A DNA stretch of 64,000 nt, from the NCBI GenBank assembly GCA_002298995.1, contig DBMO01000077.1, positions 1-64,000 of the forward strand, written 5' to 3'. A program made the translations under genes and the position numbers. Positions 51,456-60,261 of the stretch are shown here, piece after piece (the first letter of the stretch is position 1; the number at the start of each line of letters is the position of its first letter). The notes below the pieces were generated by a model that was given only the letters and a program-made list of their open reading frames with translations, was not told the origin of the DNA and did no database searches. Origin of the DNA: Desulfarculales bacterium UBA696 (GTDB lineage Bacteria > Desulfobacterota > Syntrophobacteria > Syntrophobacterales > Syntrophobacteraceae).

Positions 51456-51505
51456 AGAAAAATAGAGTCGCCACTCCGTTCCAAAATTGCGGCCGAAAGG
51501 AAGTC

Positions 51506-53818
51506 ATGAACGAACAACATATACGCTCCATCTCCCTCGAAATGAGCCTTAAACCTGCCCAGGTCGAGGCAACGGCAAAACTTCTGGAAGAGGGCGGCAC
51601 CGTTCCGTTTATCGCAAGATACCGCAAGGAGGCAACCGGTTCCCTCGATGAGACGCTCGTTACGGCCATCCGCGACCGGCTCGAACAGCTTGATGTGCTC
51701 GACAAGCGCAGAAGCGCGGTCCTGAAGTCGCTTCGCGACCAGGAAAAACTTACCGAAGAGCTGGAACAGCGGATACTCCGGGCTGCAACACTTGCGGAAA
51801 TAGAAGATATCTACCTCCCCTTCCGGCCTAAACGCCGCACCAGGGCATCCATTGCCAGGGAAAGGGGATTGGAGCCGCTGGCGCTTGCATTGTTCGAACA
51901 GGAGCCCGCGCTCGATCCCATGGGCCGGGCCGAAGAGTTTATAAATCCGGAACTGGAAGTAACTTCAGCCGAAGAGGCCCTGTCCGGTGCGCGGGATATC
52001 ATAGCCGAGTGGGTAAACGAGAATGCTGATTCACGCCTGAAGCTCCGGGCGCATTTTTCGCAAAAAGGGATGCTGCGCTCCAGGGTCGTTCCGGGCAAAG
52101 AGGCCGAGGGAATCCAATACCGCGACTACTTTGAAAAGGAAGAGCCGCTGAGGGGAGCGCCTTCGCACAGGATACTGGCTGTTCGGCGAGGCGAGAAGGA
52201 AGGCTTTCTCGCCGTGAGGATCGAGCCTCCCGAAAAGGAAGCTCTGAACCTGCTCGAATCGGCTTTCATAAAGAATGATTCGGCCTGCGCCCATGAGGTC
52301 AGGGCAGCGGTTCACGACAGCTATAAGAGGCTCCTTTCGCCCTCGCTTGAAACGGAGATGAAAAACGATTCCAAACTCCGCGCGGACAGGGAAGCCATCC
52401 AGGTTTTCGCCGACAATTTGCGCCATCTTTTGATGGCCCCTCCACTGGGTTTCAAGAAGGTGATGGCGATAGACCCCGGCTTCCGCACAGGGTGCAAATT
52501 GGTCTGCCTGGACCCTCAGGGAAAGCTAATCCACAACGAGACCATTTATCCGCACACGGGACCGCAGGCATTGGAAAAGGCCGGGGATAGAATCCGGGAC
52601 CTCGTGGAAAAGCACTCGACGGAGGCAATCGCCATCGGAAACGGCACCGCTGGAAGGGAAACGGAGTCATTCATCCGCGGCCTTGGCCTGCCGCAGGAAA
52701 TCCAGGTCATAATGGTCGATGAGAGCGGCGCGTCTATCTACTCGGCATCGAGCGTTGCGCGCGAGGAATTTCCCGACTTCGATCTGACGGTTCGCGGATC
52801 GGTATCGATAGGAAGGCGGCTTATAGATCCGCTGGCCGAGCTTGTCAAAATCGATCCGAAATCAATCGGCGTCGGCCAGTATCAGCATGATGTGGACCAG
52901 GCCGAGCTGAAAAAGGGCCTCGACGATACCGTTATTAGCTGCGTAAACGCTGTCGGGGTCGAAATAAATTCCGCAAGCCCCCAGCTCCTTTCATATATCT
53001 CCGGGCTGGGGCCTCAACTTGCCGCAAACATAGTTTCCTTACGGGAAGAAAACGGCCCGTTTCGCAAAAGGGAGGAGCTGAAGAAAGTTCCGCGCCTGGG
53101 ACCGCGGGCTTTTCAGCAATCGGCTGGTTTTTTGCGCATATCGGGTGGAGAAAACCCGCTGGATGCAAGCGCGGTTCACCCCGAATCCTACCAGATCGTC
53201 GAGAAAATGGCTCGGGACCTTGGCTGTTCAGTTGCCGACCTGATGCGGGAGCAGTCTCTTCGGGAAAAAATCGATCCCTCCCGCTACGTAACCGAGCAGG
53301 CAGGCCTCCCTACCCTTCTCGATATACTCTCGGAGCTTGCCAAGCCGGGCAGAGACCCGCGCAAATCGTTCGAAGCCTTTTCATTCGCTCCGGGTATCGA
53401 GAAGCTTACCGACCTGGAGCCCGGCATGAAACTGCCCGGAATAGTAACCAATGTCACCGCTTTCGGGGCTTTCGTTGACGTTGGCGTCCACAGGGACGGT
53501 CTGGTACATATAAGCGAGCTTTCGGACAAATTCGTAAAAGATCCCGGACAGGTGGTTCGAGTGCATCAGAAGGTAACGGTAACCGTCCTGGAAGTGGACC
53601 TGGAAAGAAGCCGCGTTTCCTTCTCCATGAAATCCGGCAATCCCGCCGCAAAACCGGCCGCCCGGACCGAAGCGCCCGATCCGGCGCCCAGGCCGCCGAA
53701 AGCCGCGAATGGAAAAACCTCCCCAAAAAGAACAAAAGGCGATCAGCACGGCAATAAGCCCTCCGCCGAAAAAAAAGCCTTCAACAATCCCTTCGAAAGG
53801 GCCTTCAAAAAACCATGA
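51506..53818 (+). CDS. tex: Tex-family RNA-binding protein
   Basis: A 770-residue protein matching Tex (Spt6 relative). N-terminal helical part with AKLLEEGGTVPFIARYRKEA (about 23-42); YqgF-like RNase H fold with MAIDPGFRTGCKLVCLD (about 318-334) and AIGNGTAGRETE; helix-hairpin-helix repeats with ISGLGPQLAANIV and FRKREELKKVPRLGPRAF; and a C-terminal S1 domain at about 636-708 (GIVTNVTAFGAFVDVGVHRD). The last 60 residues are Pro/Ala/Lys-rich. Tex acts in transcription and RNA metabolism. AAGGAAG precedes the ATG. Stands alone. Confidence 0.96.
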   Translation: MNEQHIRSISLEMSLKPAQVEATAKLLEEGGTVPFIARYRKEATGSLDETLVTAIRDRLEQLDVLDKRRSAVLKSLRDQEKLTEELEQRILRAATLAEIEDIYLPFRPKRRTRASIARERGLEPLALALFEQEPALDPMGRAEEFINPELEVTSAEEALSGARDIIAEWVNENADSRLKLRAHFSQKGMLRSRVVPGKEAEGIQYRDYFEKEEPLRGAPSHRILAVRRGEKEGFLAVRIEPPEKEALNLLESAFIKNDSACAHEVRAAVHDSYKRLLSPSLETEMKNDSKLRADREAIQVFADNLRHLLMAPPLGFKKVMAIDPGFRTGCKLVCLDPQGKLIHNETIYPHTGPQALEKAGDRIRDLVEKHSTEAIAIGNGTAGRETESFIRGLGLPQEIQVIMVDESGASIYSASSVAREEFPDFDLTVRGSVSIGRRLIDPLAELVKIDPKSIGVGQYQHDVDQAELKKGLDDTVISCVNAVGVEINSASPQLLSYISGLGPQLAANIVSLREENGPFRKREELKKVPRLGPRAFQQSAGFLRISGGENPLDASAVHPESYQIVEKMARDLGCSVADLMREQSLREKIDPSRYVTEQAGLPTLLDILSELAKPGRDPRKSFEAFSFAPGIEKLTDLEPGMKLPGIVTNVTAFGAFVDVGVHRDGLVHISELSDKFVKDPGQVVRVHQKVTVTVLEVDLERSRVSFSMKSGNPAAKPAARTEAPDPAPRPPKAANGKTSPKRTKGDQHGNKPSAEKKAFNNPFERAFKKP

Positions 53819-53961
53819 ATTTCAAGCCGTGGAAGGCTTTTTTAGGTTTGCGGGGTGGCGGGTTGTTGGTTGGGTTGAGCGGCGAAACGGCCATTTGCTG
53901 GGGACGCCATCGAGGGAGCGAAACCCGCTTTAAAATCGTATTTCGGGAACCCTTCCGTTAT

Positions 53962-53983
53962 GGCACGGTCGGGAGACCGTGCC
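53962..53983. repeat. Hairpin of palindrome family C
   Basis: GGCACGGTC and GACCGTGCC are perfect nine-base arms around GGGA, in the gap after tex. Compare 32276-32301. Confidence 0.55.
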
Positions 53984-53999
53984 CCAACTTGGGGAACAA

Positions 54000-54062
54000 T
54001 GATTCCTAATCTCCTTAATCCCCAACCTCCTTAAATCCCTTAAATCCCCTAAGTCTCCTTCC
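54000..54062. repeat. Degenerate C/T-A-rich tandem repeat
   Basis: Units like CTTAAATCC and CTTAATCCC repeat imperfectly up to and into the 3' end of the YaiI-type gene. Same style as 29853-29925. Confidence 0.4.
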
Positions 54063-54513
54063 GCATTCTCATCTGCCGGGTGAGTTCCCTATCGAGGGTA
54101 TCCGCGAAGCGTTGCTTGTCTTTTTGCGAGAACTCTTTGGGGCCGGGCGTAATTCCCCCGGAATCGCGAAGGTCCTGCATGAAGTTGCGGATCGAGAGCC
54201 GCTCGCCGATATTTGCCTCCGTGAAGAGTTGACCCCTGGTGCTGATGACGGTGACTCCCCTGGGCACCAGTGCGGATGCCAGCGGGATGTCCTGGGTGAC
54301 CACAAAATCCCCGGGCCGGGCGTTTTCGACTATATACAGGTCGACTGCTTCGGGGTCCGCTCCGATCCTGAGGCTCGAAACATAGATGGATTCAGGGGTG
54401 CTGATGTATTTGTTGGCGACAAAGACGGTATTTATTTTCAGACGCATCGCCGTGCGGATAATTAGCTCCTTGATCGCGCCGGGACACGCATCGGCGTCCA
54501 CCCACAGTGTCAT
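54049..54513 (-). CDS. YaiI/YqxD-family protein (UPF0178)
   Basis: A 154-residue protein beginning MTLWVDADACPGAIKELI, the family opening, and carrying DFVVTQDIPLASALVPRG (about 68-85) and TRGQLFTEANIGERLSIRN (about 91-109). The Asp residues (D6, D8, and those near 67-74) are arranged like a PIN-type nuclease fold. Activity is not established in this family. ATG 54513 follows GGGGGAAACA. Convergent with tex. Confidence 0.93.
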   Translation of the reverse strand: MTLWVDADACPGAIKELIIRTAMRLKINTVFVANKYISTPESIYVSSLRIGADPEAVDLYIVENARPGDFVVTQDIPLASALVPRGVTVISTRGQLFTEANIGERLSIRNFMQDLRDSGGITPGPKEFSQKDKQRFADTLDRELTRQMRMRKET

Positions 54514-54630
54514 TGTTTCCCCCGTCCGCTGCCGCGCCCGCATTAAGATGCAGGCTTTTATAGAGAAAAAAGGCTAAAATGAAAAATTCACCGTCCGACC
54601 GGCTATAATCTTAACAGAATAACCGGCTGG

Positions 54631-54659
54631 TTGACTATTTCCGGTTCGTCGGGCATTAT
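54631..54659 (+). promoter_or_regulatory. Sigma-70 promoter of typA
   Basis: TTGACT, 17 bases, CATTAT. It gives a leader of about 60 bases before the typA ATG. Confidence 0.55.
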
Positions 54660-54724
54660 TTCGAGCTTTTTCACCACTGAATTTTCTCCGAATACCATTA
54701 GTTTCGGCCAAGAAAGGTAGTTTA

Positions 54725-56515
54725 ATGCAAAAACGCAACAATATCCGCAATCTTGCCATTATTGCCCACGTCGATCACGGGAAAACGACGCTAGTTGACG
54801 CCATGCTGTGGCAGAGTGGAATTTTCCGTTCGAACGAGCAGGTCGCGGAGCGGGTGATGGACAGCCTTGACCTCGAACGGGAAAAGGGCATCACCATCAT
54901 GGCGAAGAATACGGCCATTGTGTACAACGGGGTCAAGATAAATATAGTCGATACGCCGGGCCACGCTGATTTTGGCGGCGAGGTCGAGCGCACCCTGAAC
55001 ATGGTCGAAGGCGTCCTGCTGCTGGTTGATGCCACCGAAGGGCCCCTTCCCCAAACGCGGTTCGTACTCGGCAAGGCGCTGGCGCTTGGGCTTCCTCCGA
55101 TTCTGGTCATAAATAAAATCGACCGGCCCGATCGGCGCATAAGCGAGGTCCTCGATGAAACTTATGACCTTTTCATCGATCTGGATGCAACCGAAGAGCA
55201 GCTCGACTTTCCCGTACTCTATACAAACGCCCGGGCGGGAATCGCTCTAAAAGATCCCGAAGGCCAGGGGCGAGATCTTGTCCCGCTCTTCGATACTATC
55301 ATCTCATCCATTCCCGCGCCGAAATTCAATCCCGAAGCCCCGCTCCAGTTCCTGGTAACGACCCTCAACCACAGCGACTATGTCGGACGGATCGCGATTG
55401 GGAAGATCGTAAACGGCACCCTGGAACAAGGCAGGGAGGTCATGCTCCTAAAGGCTGACGGAACGTCGCGGAAAGATTCCCTGAGCGCGGTCTATACCTA
55501 CGAGGGCCTTAGCCGCGTGGACAGGCAGTCAGCCGAAGCGGGCGATATCGCCGCGGTTGCCGGACTCGACGACATCTTCATCGGCGATACCCTGGGGGAC
55601 CCCGCGGACCCGCGCCCCCTTCCCACAATATCGGTCGAGGAGCCTACCATATCGATGGTATTCTCCGTCAACTCGTCTCCTCTGGCGGGAAAGGACGGCA
55701 AATACCTCACCTCCCGCCATATCAAAGAGCGCCTCGACAAGGAACTCCTCTACAACGTGAGCCTTCGGGTCGAACAGGCGGAAAATCGCGAGTCCTACCG
55801 GGTGAGCGCCCGCGGAGAACTGCAACTGGCGGTCCTTGTCGAAACCATGCGCAGGGAAGGATTCGAGCTTTCCATATCGAGACCCAAAGTCATCACCAAA
55901 GAAGTCGACGGACAGCTCTGCGAACCCATGGAGCTTGCCATTATAGACCTTCCCGAGGAGTTTATAGGCATAGTTACCGAGATGATGAGTTCCCGGCGCG
56001 GGCGGATGACCAAAATGATCAATCACGGGTTCGGCCGTGTCCGCCTTGAATTCGAAATATCATCGCGCGGCCTGATCGGCTTTCGCAGCCAGTTTCTGAC
56101 AGAGACGCGCGGCACCGGAATTTTAAATACCCTGCTTATCGGCTACCGGCCTCACGCCGGAGAGATTTCCGGGCGCCCCAACGGGGTGCTGGTCTCGGAC
56201 CGCGAGGGCAAATCGGTCACCTTCGCCATTCATCACCTGCAGCCGCGCGGGACGATTTTCGTAAACCCTGGAGAACCGGTCTATTCGGGGATGATTGTGG
56301 GGGAGAATTCACGAGCTGAAGACATCTGGGTAAATATCACGAAGGAAAAGAAGCTGACCAACATGCGGGCGTCCGGCTCGGATGAGGCGCTGCGAATCAT
56401 TCCTCCGCGCCAGTTCAGTCTCGAACAGGCCATGGAATACATCTCCGATGACGAACTGGTCGAGGTGACCCCGGGCTCTCTTCGCCTTCGCAAGACAAAG
56501 AACAGGCAGCACTAA
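54725..56515 (+). CDS. typA: Ribosome-associated GTPase TypA/BipA
   Basis: A 596-residue translational GTPase. G1 is AHVDHGKTTLVDAM (about 14-27), the switch/G2 Thr is in EREKGITIMAKNTA, G3 is DTPGHADFGGEV, G4 is NKIDRPDRR. EF-G-like domains follow and the C-terminal BipA-specific region includes TETRGTGILNTLL and NMRASGSDEALRI. BipA binds the ribosome in an EF-G-like position and supports large-subunit assembly and stress growth. AAAGG is seven bases ahead of ATG. Length is normal. Confidence 0.97.
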   Translation: MQKRNNIRNLAIIAHVDHGKTTLVDAMLWQSGIFRSNEQVAERVMDSLDLEREKGITIMAKNTAIVYNGVKINIVDTPGHADFGGEVERTLNMVEGVLLLVDATEGPLPQTRFVLGKALALGLPPILVINKIDRPDRRISEVLDETYDLFIDLDATEEQLDFPVLYTNARAGIALKDPEGQGRDLVPLFDTIISSIPAPKFNPEAPLQFLVTTLNHSDYVGRIAIGKIVNGTLEQGREVMLLKADGTSRKDSLSAVYTYEGLSRVDRQSAEAGDIAAVAGLDDIFIGDTLGDPADPRPLPTISVEEPTISMVFSVNSSPLAGKDGKYLTSRHIKERLDKELLYNVSLRVEQAENRESYRVSARGELQLAVLVETMRREGFELSISRPKVITKEVDGQLCEPMELAIIDLPEEFIGIVTEMMSSRRGRMTKMINHGFGRVRLEFEISSRGLIGFRSQFLTETRGTGILNTLLIGYRPHAGEISGRPNGVLVSDREGKSVTFAIHHLQPRGTIFVNPGEPVYSGMIVGENSRAEDIWVNITKEKKLTNMRASGSDEALRIIPPRQFSLEQAMEYISDDELVEVTPGSLRLRKTKNRQH

Positions 56516-56565
56516 TAACCAGGACAGCACTGCCTTCAAATCTGTTTCATGAATTTTAAGCGGCA

Positions 56566-56642
56566 TGTGGGGCAGGCTTTCCAGCCTGTTGCCGGCTGTT
56601 ATCTACCTGGGCAGGTGAGGCAGGCTTGAAAGCCTGCATCAC
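56566..56642. repeat. Two adjacent copies of palindrome family A
   Basis: First copy: TGTGGGGCAGGCTTTCCAGC followed by CTG (56566-56588). Second copy: GTGAGGCAGGCTTGAAAGCC followed by TGC (56616-56642, ending ATCAC). They fill most of the gap between typA and the nitroreductase gene, where no gene is seen. Confidence 0.65.
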
Positions 56643-56714
56643 CTGGCTTACCCAATCAAAATACCAATCCCCTGGGATGCCGGCGAAAATACTCCGAATT
56701 GCGGTCTGTCTGGC

Positions 56715-57353
56715 TTACTTTTTTGCAAACCCCACCGACTGAGCAAGGATAATTTTCTGCTCGGGCCTTAATTTCAATTCTTTAGCCAAAGCATCCCTGT
56801 CTATCGATGCCCGAACCACTGTCGCAAGCCCCTCCGATGCGCAATAGAGGTAAACATTCTGGGAGATGAAACCGGTATCGGCTCCAACCAGGGTGTTCTG
56901 GTCGGTGCCTCCGCCGTTTACCTTGGCAAAATCGGCCACATAGATGAGGTTTATCGCCGCATCCCTGACATATGGCTGTGTGCCCGCAAGCTCCCTCAAA
57001 TCTTTGGATTGGACCGGTTTGAGGGCGTTTTCTTTTGCATCCCATAGGAAAAGGCCGTCGGGGGCCGCGACGTATATGTCTATCTCCTGCCAGTTTTTGG
57101 CCGAAGGCGCCGTCCTTCTTCCGTCCGGACGATTCATCCCGAATGCAGCCCACAGAAGGTTGGAAAGAGTTTGCGCGGGGAGCTTTTGATCGCTGAATGT
57201 GCGGCTTGACGCCCTCTCTTTGAGCGCCTGCATGAGGGGCTTTCCCCCATCAGTCTGCGGGTTCGGCAGCTTGACGGAATCGGCCGCCATGCTTGAGGCG
57301 GTGAAGACAAGAACGAGAATAATAGAGGCAAAAGCAGTAGCTTTCTGTTTCAT
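56715..57353 (-). CDS. Exported SagB-type nitroreductase-family protein
   Basis: A 212-residue protein with a signal peptide (about 1-24, ending SSMAAD). The mature part is a nitroreductase fold of the SagB/ThcOx group: MQALKERASSRTFSDQKLP (about 41-59; RxSxR binds FMN phosphate), LSNLLWAAFGMNRPDGRRTAPS (about 63-84), and FISQNVYLYCASEGLATVV near the end. It would be an FMN-dependent oxidoreductase in the periplasm, unusual for a flavin enzyme that is normally cytoplasmic. Substrate unknown. ATG 57353 has GAGGAGG upstream. Confidence 0.85.
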   Translation of the reverse strand: MKQKATAFASIILVLVFTASSMAADSVKLPNPQTDGGKPLMQALKERASSRTFSDQKLPAQTLSNLLWAAFGMNRPDGRRTAPSAKNWQEIDIYVAAPDGLFLWDAKENALKPVQSKDLRELAGTQPYVRDAAINLIYVADFAKVNGGGTDQNTLVGADTGFISQNVYLYCASEGLATVVRASIDRDALAKELKLRPEQKIILAQSVGFAKK

Positions 57354-57456
57354 TGCGACCTCCTCGCTTGCAGGATTGTTAGGCAAAGGCAAAAGAGCGG
57401 AGGAATGACTCCCCCGCCCTCCATGTTTCTGACTTTGCCCTTGAAAGTAATCAGTG

Positions 57457-59784
57457 CTAGAGCCCCTTGCTTTGGATTCCGTCGATATAGCCGATCATCC
57501 CGGTGGTGATTTCCGCGGCGTTGGCTTCATCGGTATCGATATGCATGGCTAGTTTGAAATTGGGATGGACGCGAACCAAAACGCCTCCGAAGACCAGTTC
57601 CCTCTCGCCTTTGACATTTACCTTAACCTGGCTTTTATCCCGCAAACCATAGCGCAGCGCCTCTTCCGGCGACATGTGAATGTGGCGAAGAGCGCAAATC
57701 ACACCCTGCTCCAGGACCACCTGCCCGTTCGGCCCTTCCAGGGTTACGCCGGGGCTGCCGTCGAGGTCGCCCGACTGGCGAACGGGTGGATGAATGCCGA
57801 GAATGAACTGCTCGGTCATTGAAATCTCGACCTGACTTTCGGGCCGCGTCGGCCCAAGCACCCGAACTCGCTCGACCCGCCCTTTGGGGCCGATCAGGTT
57901 GACTTTTTCCTTGCATGCAAACTGCCCCGGCTGCGACAGATCGGATTCGGGGGTTAGCTGATGTCCCGGGCCGAAAAGCGCTTCAACGTGAGCCTGGGAA
58001 AGGTGCACATGGTGCGCCGAGACCTCGATCGGAACAGGGGCCTTTTCCTGGCGGCGAATTACCCTGGTGATCTGGTTACGGCCAAGCGCCCTCAGTGTCT
58101 CCCTGGCGATCATCAGTTCCTCGTCGGTGGGGACGACCAGGACGCGCACCGCGGCATCGTCGGTCGAGATTTCGCATACCCTCTCGAAGCCGCGGGCAGT
58201 CTGGTTTCGTTCCTCCGAAACCTTTATCCCCATATATCCAAGCCCCTGGCACGCCAGACCGCGCACTCCGGCGCTCCCCTGCCCGATTCCTCCCGTGAAA
58301 ATCAGGGTATCGAGTTCTCCCATCGCCGCCATATAGGCCCCGATGTATTTGCGCACCTTGTAGCAGAAGGTCTTGAACGCAAGGAGCGCCCGGTGGTCTC
58401 CCGCCTCGGCTGCCCCTTCGATCTCCCGCATGTCGTTCGATATGCCGGAAAGCCCTTTCAACCCGCTCTGATCGTTTAGGATATGGCTGAATTCCTCGGG
58501 GCCGAGACTTTTCTTTCGCATCAGGTGCACCATGACGCCGGGATCGAGATCGCCGCACCGGCTGCCCATAATCAGGCCTTCAACAGGGGTGAGGCCCATG
58601 GAGGTATCCACCGAGCGTCCGTGATCGATGGCGCATACGGATGCGCCGTTTCCGAGATGGCAGGAGATTATGCTCATTTCATTGAAAGGCCGCTTCAAAA
58701 ATTCCGCCGCCCGAAGGCCCACATAGCCGTGCGACATGCCGTGGAAGCCGTAGCGCCTGATTCCATCCTGCTCGTAGTAGTCGTAGGGCAGGCCGTAGAG
58801 ATACGCGTAAGGCGGCATGGTCTGGTGGAACGAGGTGTCGAAGACCGCGACGTGCGGCACATCGGGGAGAAATTTCATAGCCTCCTTGATGCCGGCAATA
58901 TTTATGGGATTATGGAGCGGCGCAAGGGGTATCAGCCCCTCGAGATCGCCCAGGGCCTTCTCATTTACGACTTCGGCGCAGTGGAACAGCTCGCCTCCAT
59001 GCACAACCCTGTGGCCGACCGCGGTTATCTCGTCGGCCGAGCCGATACATCCCACCTTATCGGACAGCAAAGCATCTATCACGGCCCTCAATGCCTGGCT
59101 GTGATCGCCCTGAGGAAGATCGAATGCGAGTTCCCCCGTTTTGCACTGAAGCTTGTTTTTGGTCCCAGCCGAACCGATCCTGTCAACGCCTCCCCGAACG
59201 TTGTTATCCGGGGCCTCGGTATCGAAGAAGCTATACTTGAGCGATGATGAGCCGCAGTTAACCACCAGGATTTTGGCCGGTTGCGCGCTCTTGAGCTTGA
59301 AGCCGTAGGGGTCGTCGCTGCCGCGAAAAGCCGAAGCCGCCAGCGCGCGCGCCGCTTCACTCGAAGCCGCGCTTTTGAGCCGGTCGGTTATCGTCTTCGA
59401 GAGCAGCTTTACAGCCGGAGGGTATGTTATAAGCTCGCTCAGGAAAAAATTCTGCGGGATTTGCAGCACCTTGCAGCAACTTATCCCGATAACGTCCGCG
59501 GACGTTTTCTCGCCTGTCATCATGGCGATCTCGCCAAAGACGTCCCCCTTGCGCAAAACACCGACCTCAAGCCTGTCCCCGGAATCATCGGTGCGGGACG
59601 CCGCAGCCTCGCCATCGATGAGAACATTGAGGAAATGTCCCTCTTCCCCAAATTTTATAATTGCCTCGTTGGCCTCGAACGTCGAAACCCGAGACCCCGC
59701 GACCAGCCCCTTGAGGCGGTCCGGAGGGAAGTCCCTGAACAACTCCACATTCGTCTTCAAAAATTCGAGAATATCCGAGGGCAT
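57457..59784 (-). CDS. Triple fusion: cNMP-binding domain, acetate kinase, PduL phosphotransacylase
   Basis: A 775-residue single protein with three parts. Residues about 1-135: cyclic-nucleotide-binding domain with GDVFGEIAMMTG (80-91), but Thr replaces the phosphate-binding Arg of the PRxA motif. Residues 170-570: acetate kinase with VVNCGSSSLK (N176), GHRVVHGG (R259), FDTSFH (D316), YGFHGMSH (H348), MGSRCGDLDPG (R409); the catalytic GIGEN motif reads GIGQG (Q502). Residues about 583-765: PduL phosphotransacylase with HHVHLS (591-596), RHIHMS and HIDTDEANAA. Acetyl-CoA plus phosphate to acetyl-phosphate (PduL), then ATP plus acetate (kinase), would be joined in one chain. The frame is uninterrupted. 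Single-gene unit. Confidence 0.92.
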   Translation of the reverse strand: MPSDILEFLKTNVELFRDFPPDRLKGLVAGSRVSTFEANEAIIKFGEEGHFLNVLIDGEAAASRTDDSGDRLEVGVLRKGDVFGEIAMMTGEKTSADVIGISCCKVLQIPQNFFLSELITYPPAVKLLSKTITDRLKSAASSEAARALAASAFRGSDDPYGFKLKSAQPAKILVVNCGSSSLKYSFFDTEAPDNNVRGGVDRIGSAGTKNKLQCKTGELAFDLPQGDHSQALRAVIDALLSDKVGCIGSADEITAVGHRVVHGGELFHCAEVVNEKALGDLEGLIPLAPLHNPINIAGIKEAMKFLPDVPHVAVFDTSFHQTMPPYAYLYGLPYDYYEQDGIRRYGFHGMSHGYVGLRAAEFLKRPFNEMSIISCHLGNGASVCAIDHGRSVDTSMGLTPVEGLIMGSRCGDLDPGVMVHLMRKKSLGPEEFSHILNDQSGLKGLSGISNDMREIEGAAEAGDHRALLAFKTFCYKVRKYIGAYMAAMGELDTLIFTGGIGQGSAGVRGLACQGLGYMGIKVSEERNQTARGFERVCEISTDDAAVRVLVVPTDEELMIARETLRALGRNQITRVIRRQEKAPVPIEVSAHHVHLSQAHVEALFGPGHQLTPESDLSQPGQFACKEKVNLIGPKGRVERVRVLGPTRPESQVEISMTEQFILGIHPPVRQSGDLDGSPGVTLEGPNGQVVLEQGVICALRHIHMSPEEALRYGLRDKSQVKVNVKGERELVFGGVLVRVHPNFKLAMHIDTDEANAAEITTGMIGYIDGIQSKGL

Positions 59785-60261
59785 TTTTCAATTCCTCCAA
59801 AGAGAATTGGGTTGAGGTCCCTCGCGGCGAGCATAGAACCGGATCTTATTGGAGCCTCACTCAAACTGGGCAAAGTTAAAACCGGGTAAAAGTATATTGC
59901 CTGAATCGGCTATGTTATGCCTGAATCGGCCGAACCGAACGTCTAATTAAGAAGTTTTACCGCAACTTTCCACAACCGAACTGAAATAAAGGCAGGCACA
60001 TTTGCGATGGCAGCAACCGGTCTCGATGACACCCGAAGCCTAAACCGTAAGACTCACCCCGGAAGCCCTGCCGCCGAACATGATACCGCTACGGTGCAGA
60101 TTTCCCTGCTCGCAGCTTATCCGCCACTTCACCACATTCTTGCAAAATGTAAAGGGGAAATTTGGTTCTCACACAGTATAAAAGGGGGAGGCTGGAGCCC
60201 GCACAAGGGAAAGGGGTATGGTGTCGTCCTATGTCTAATATCCCTCGGGATTTGGATGGGT
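59785..60261. other. Intergenic region between the fusion enzyme gene and the RAYT element
   Basis: No gene supported. A short direct repeat (TGCCTGAATCGGC at about 59900-59935) lies ahead of the fusion gene. The promoter of that gene should be here but no convincing boxes were assigned. Confidence 0.4.
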
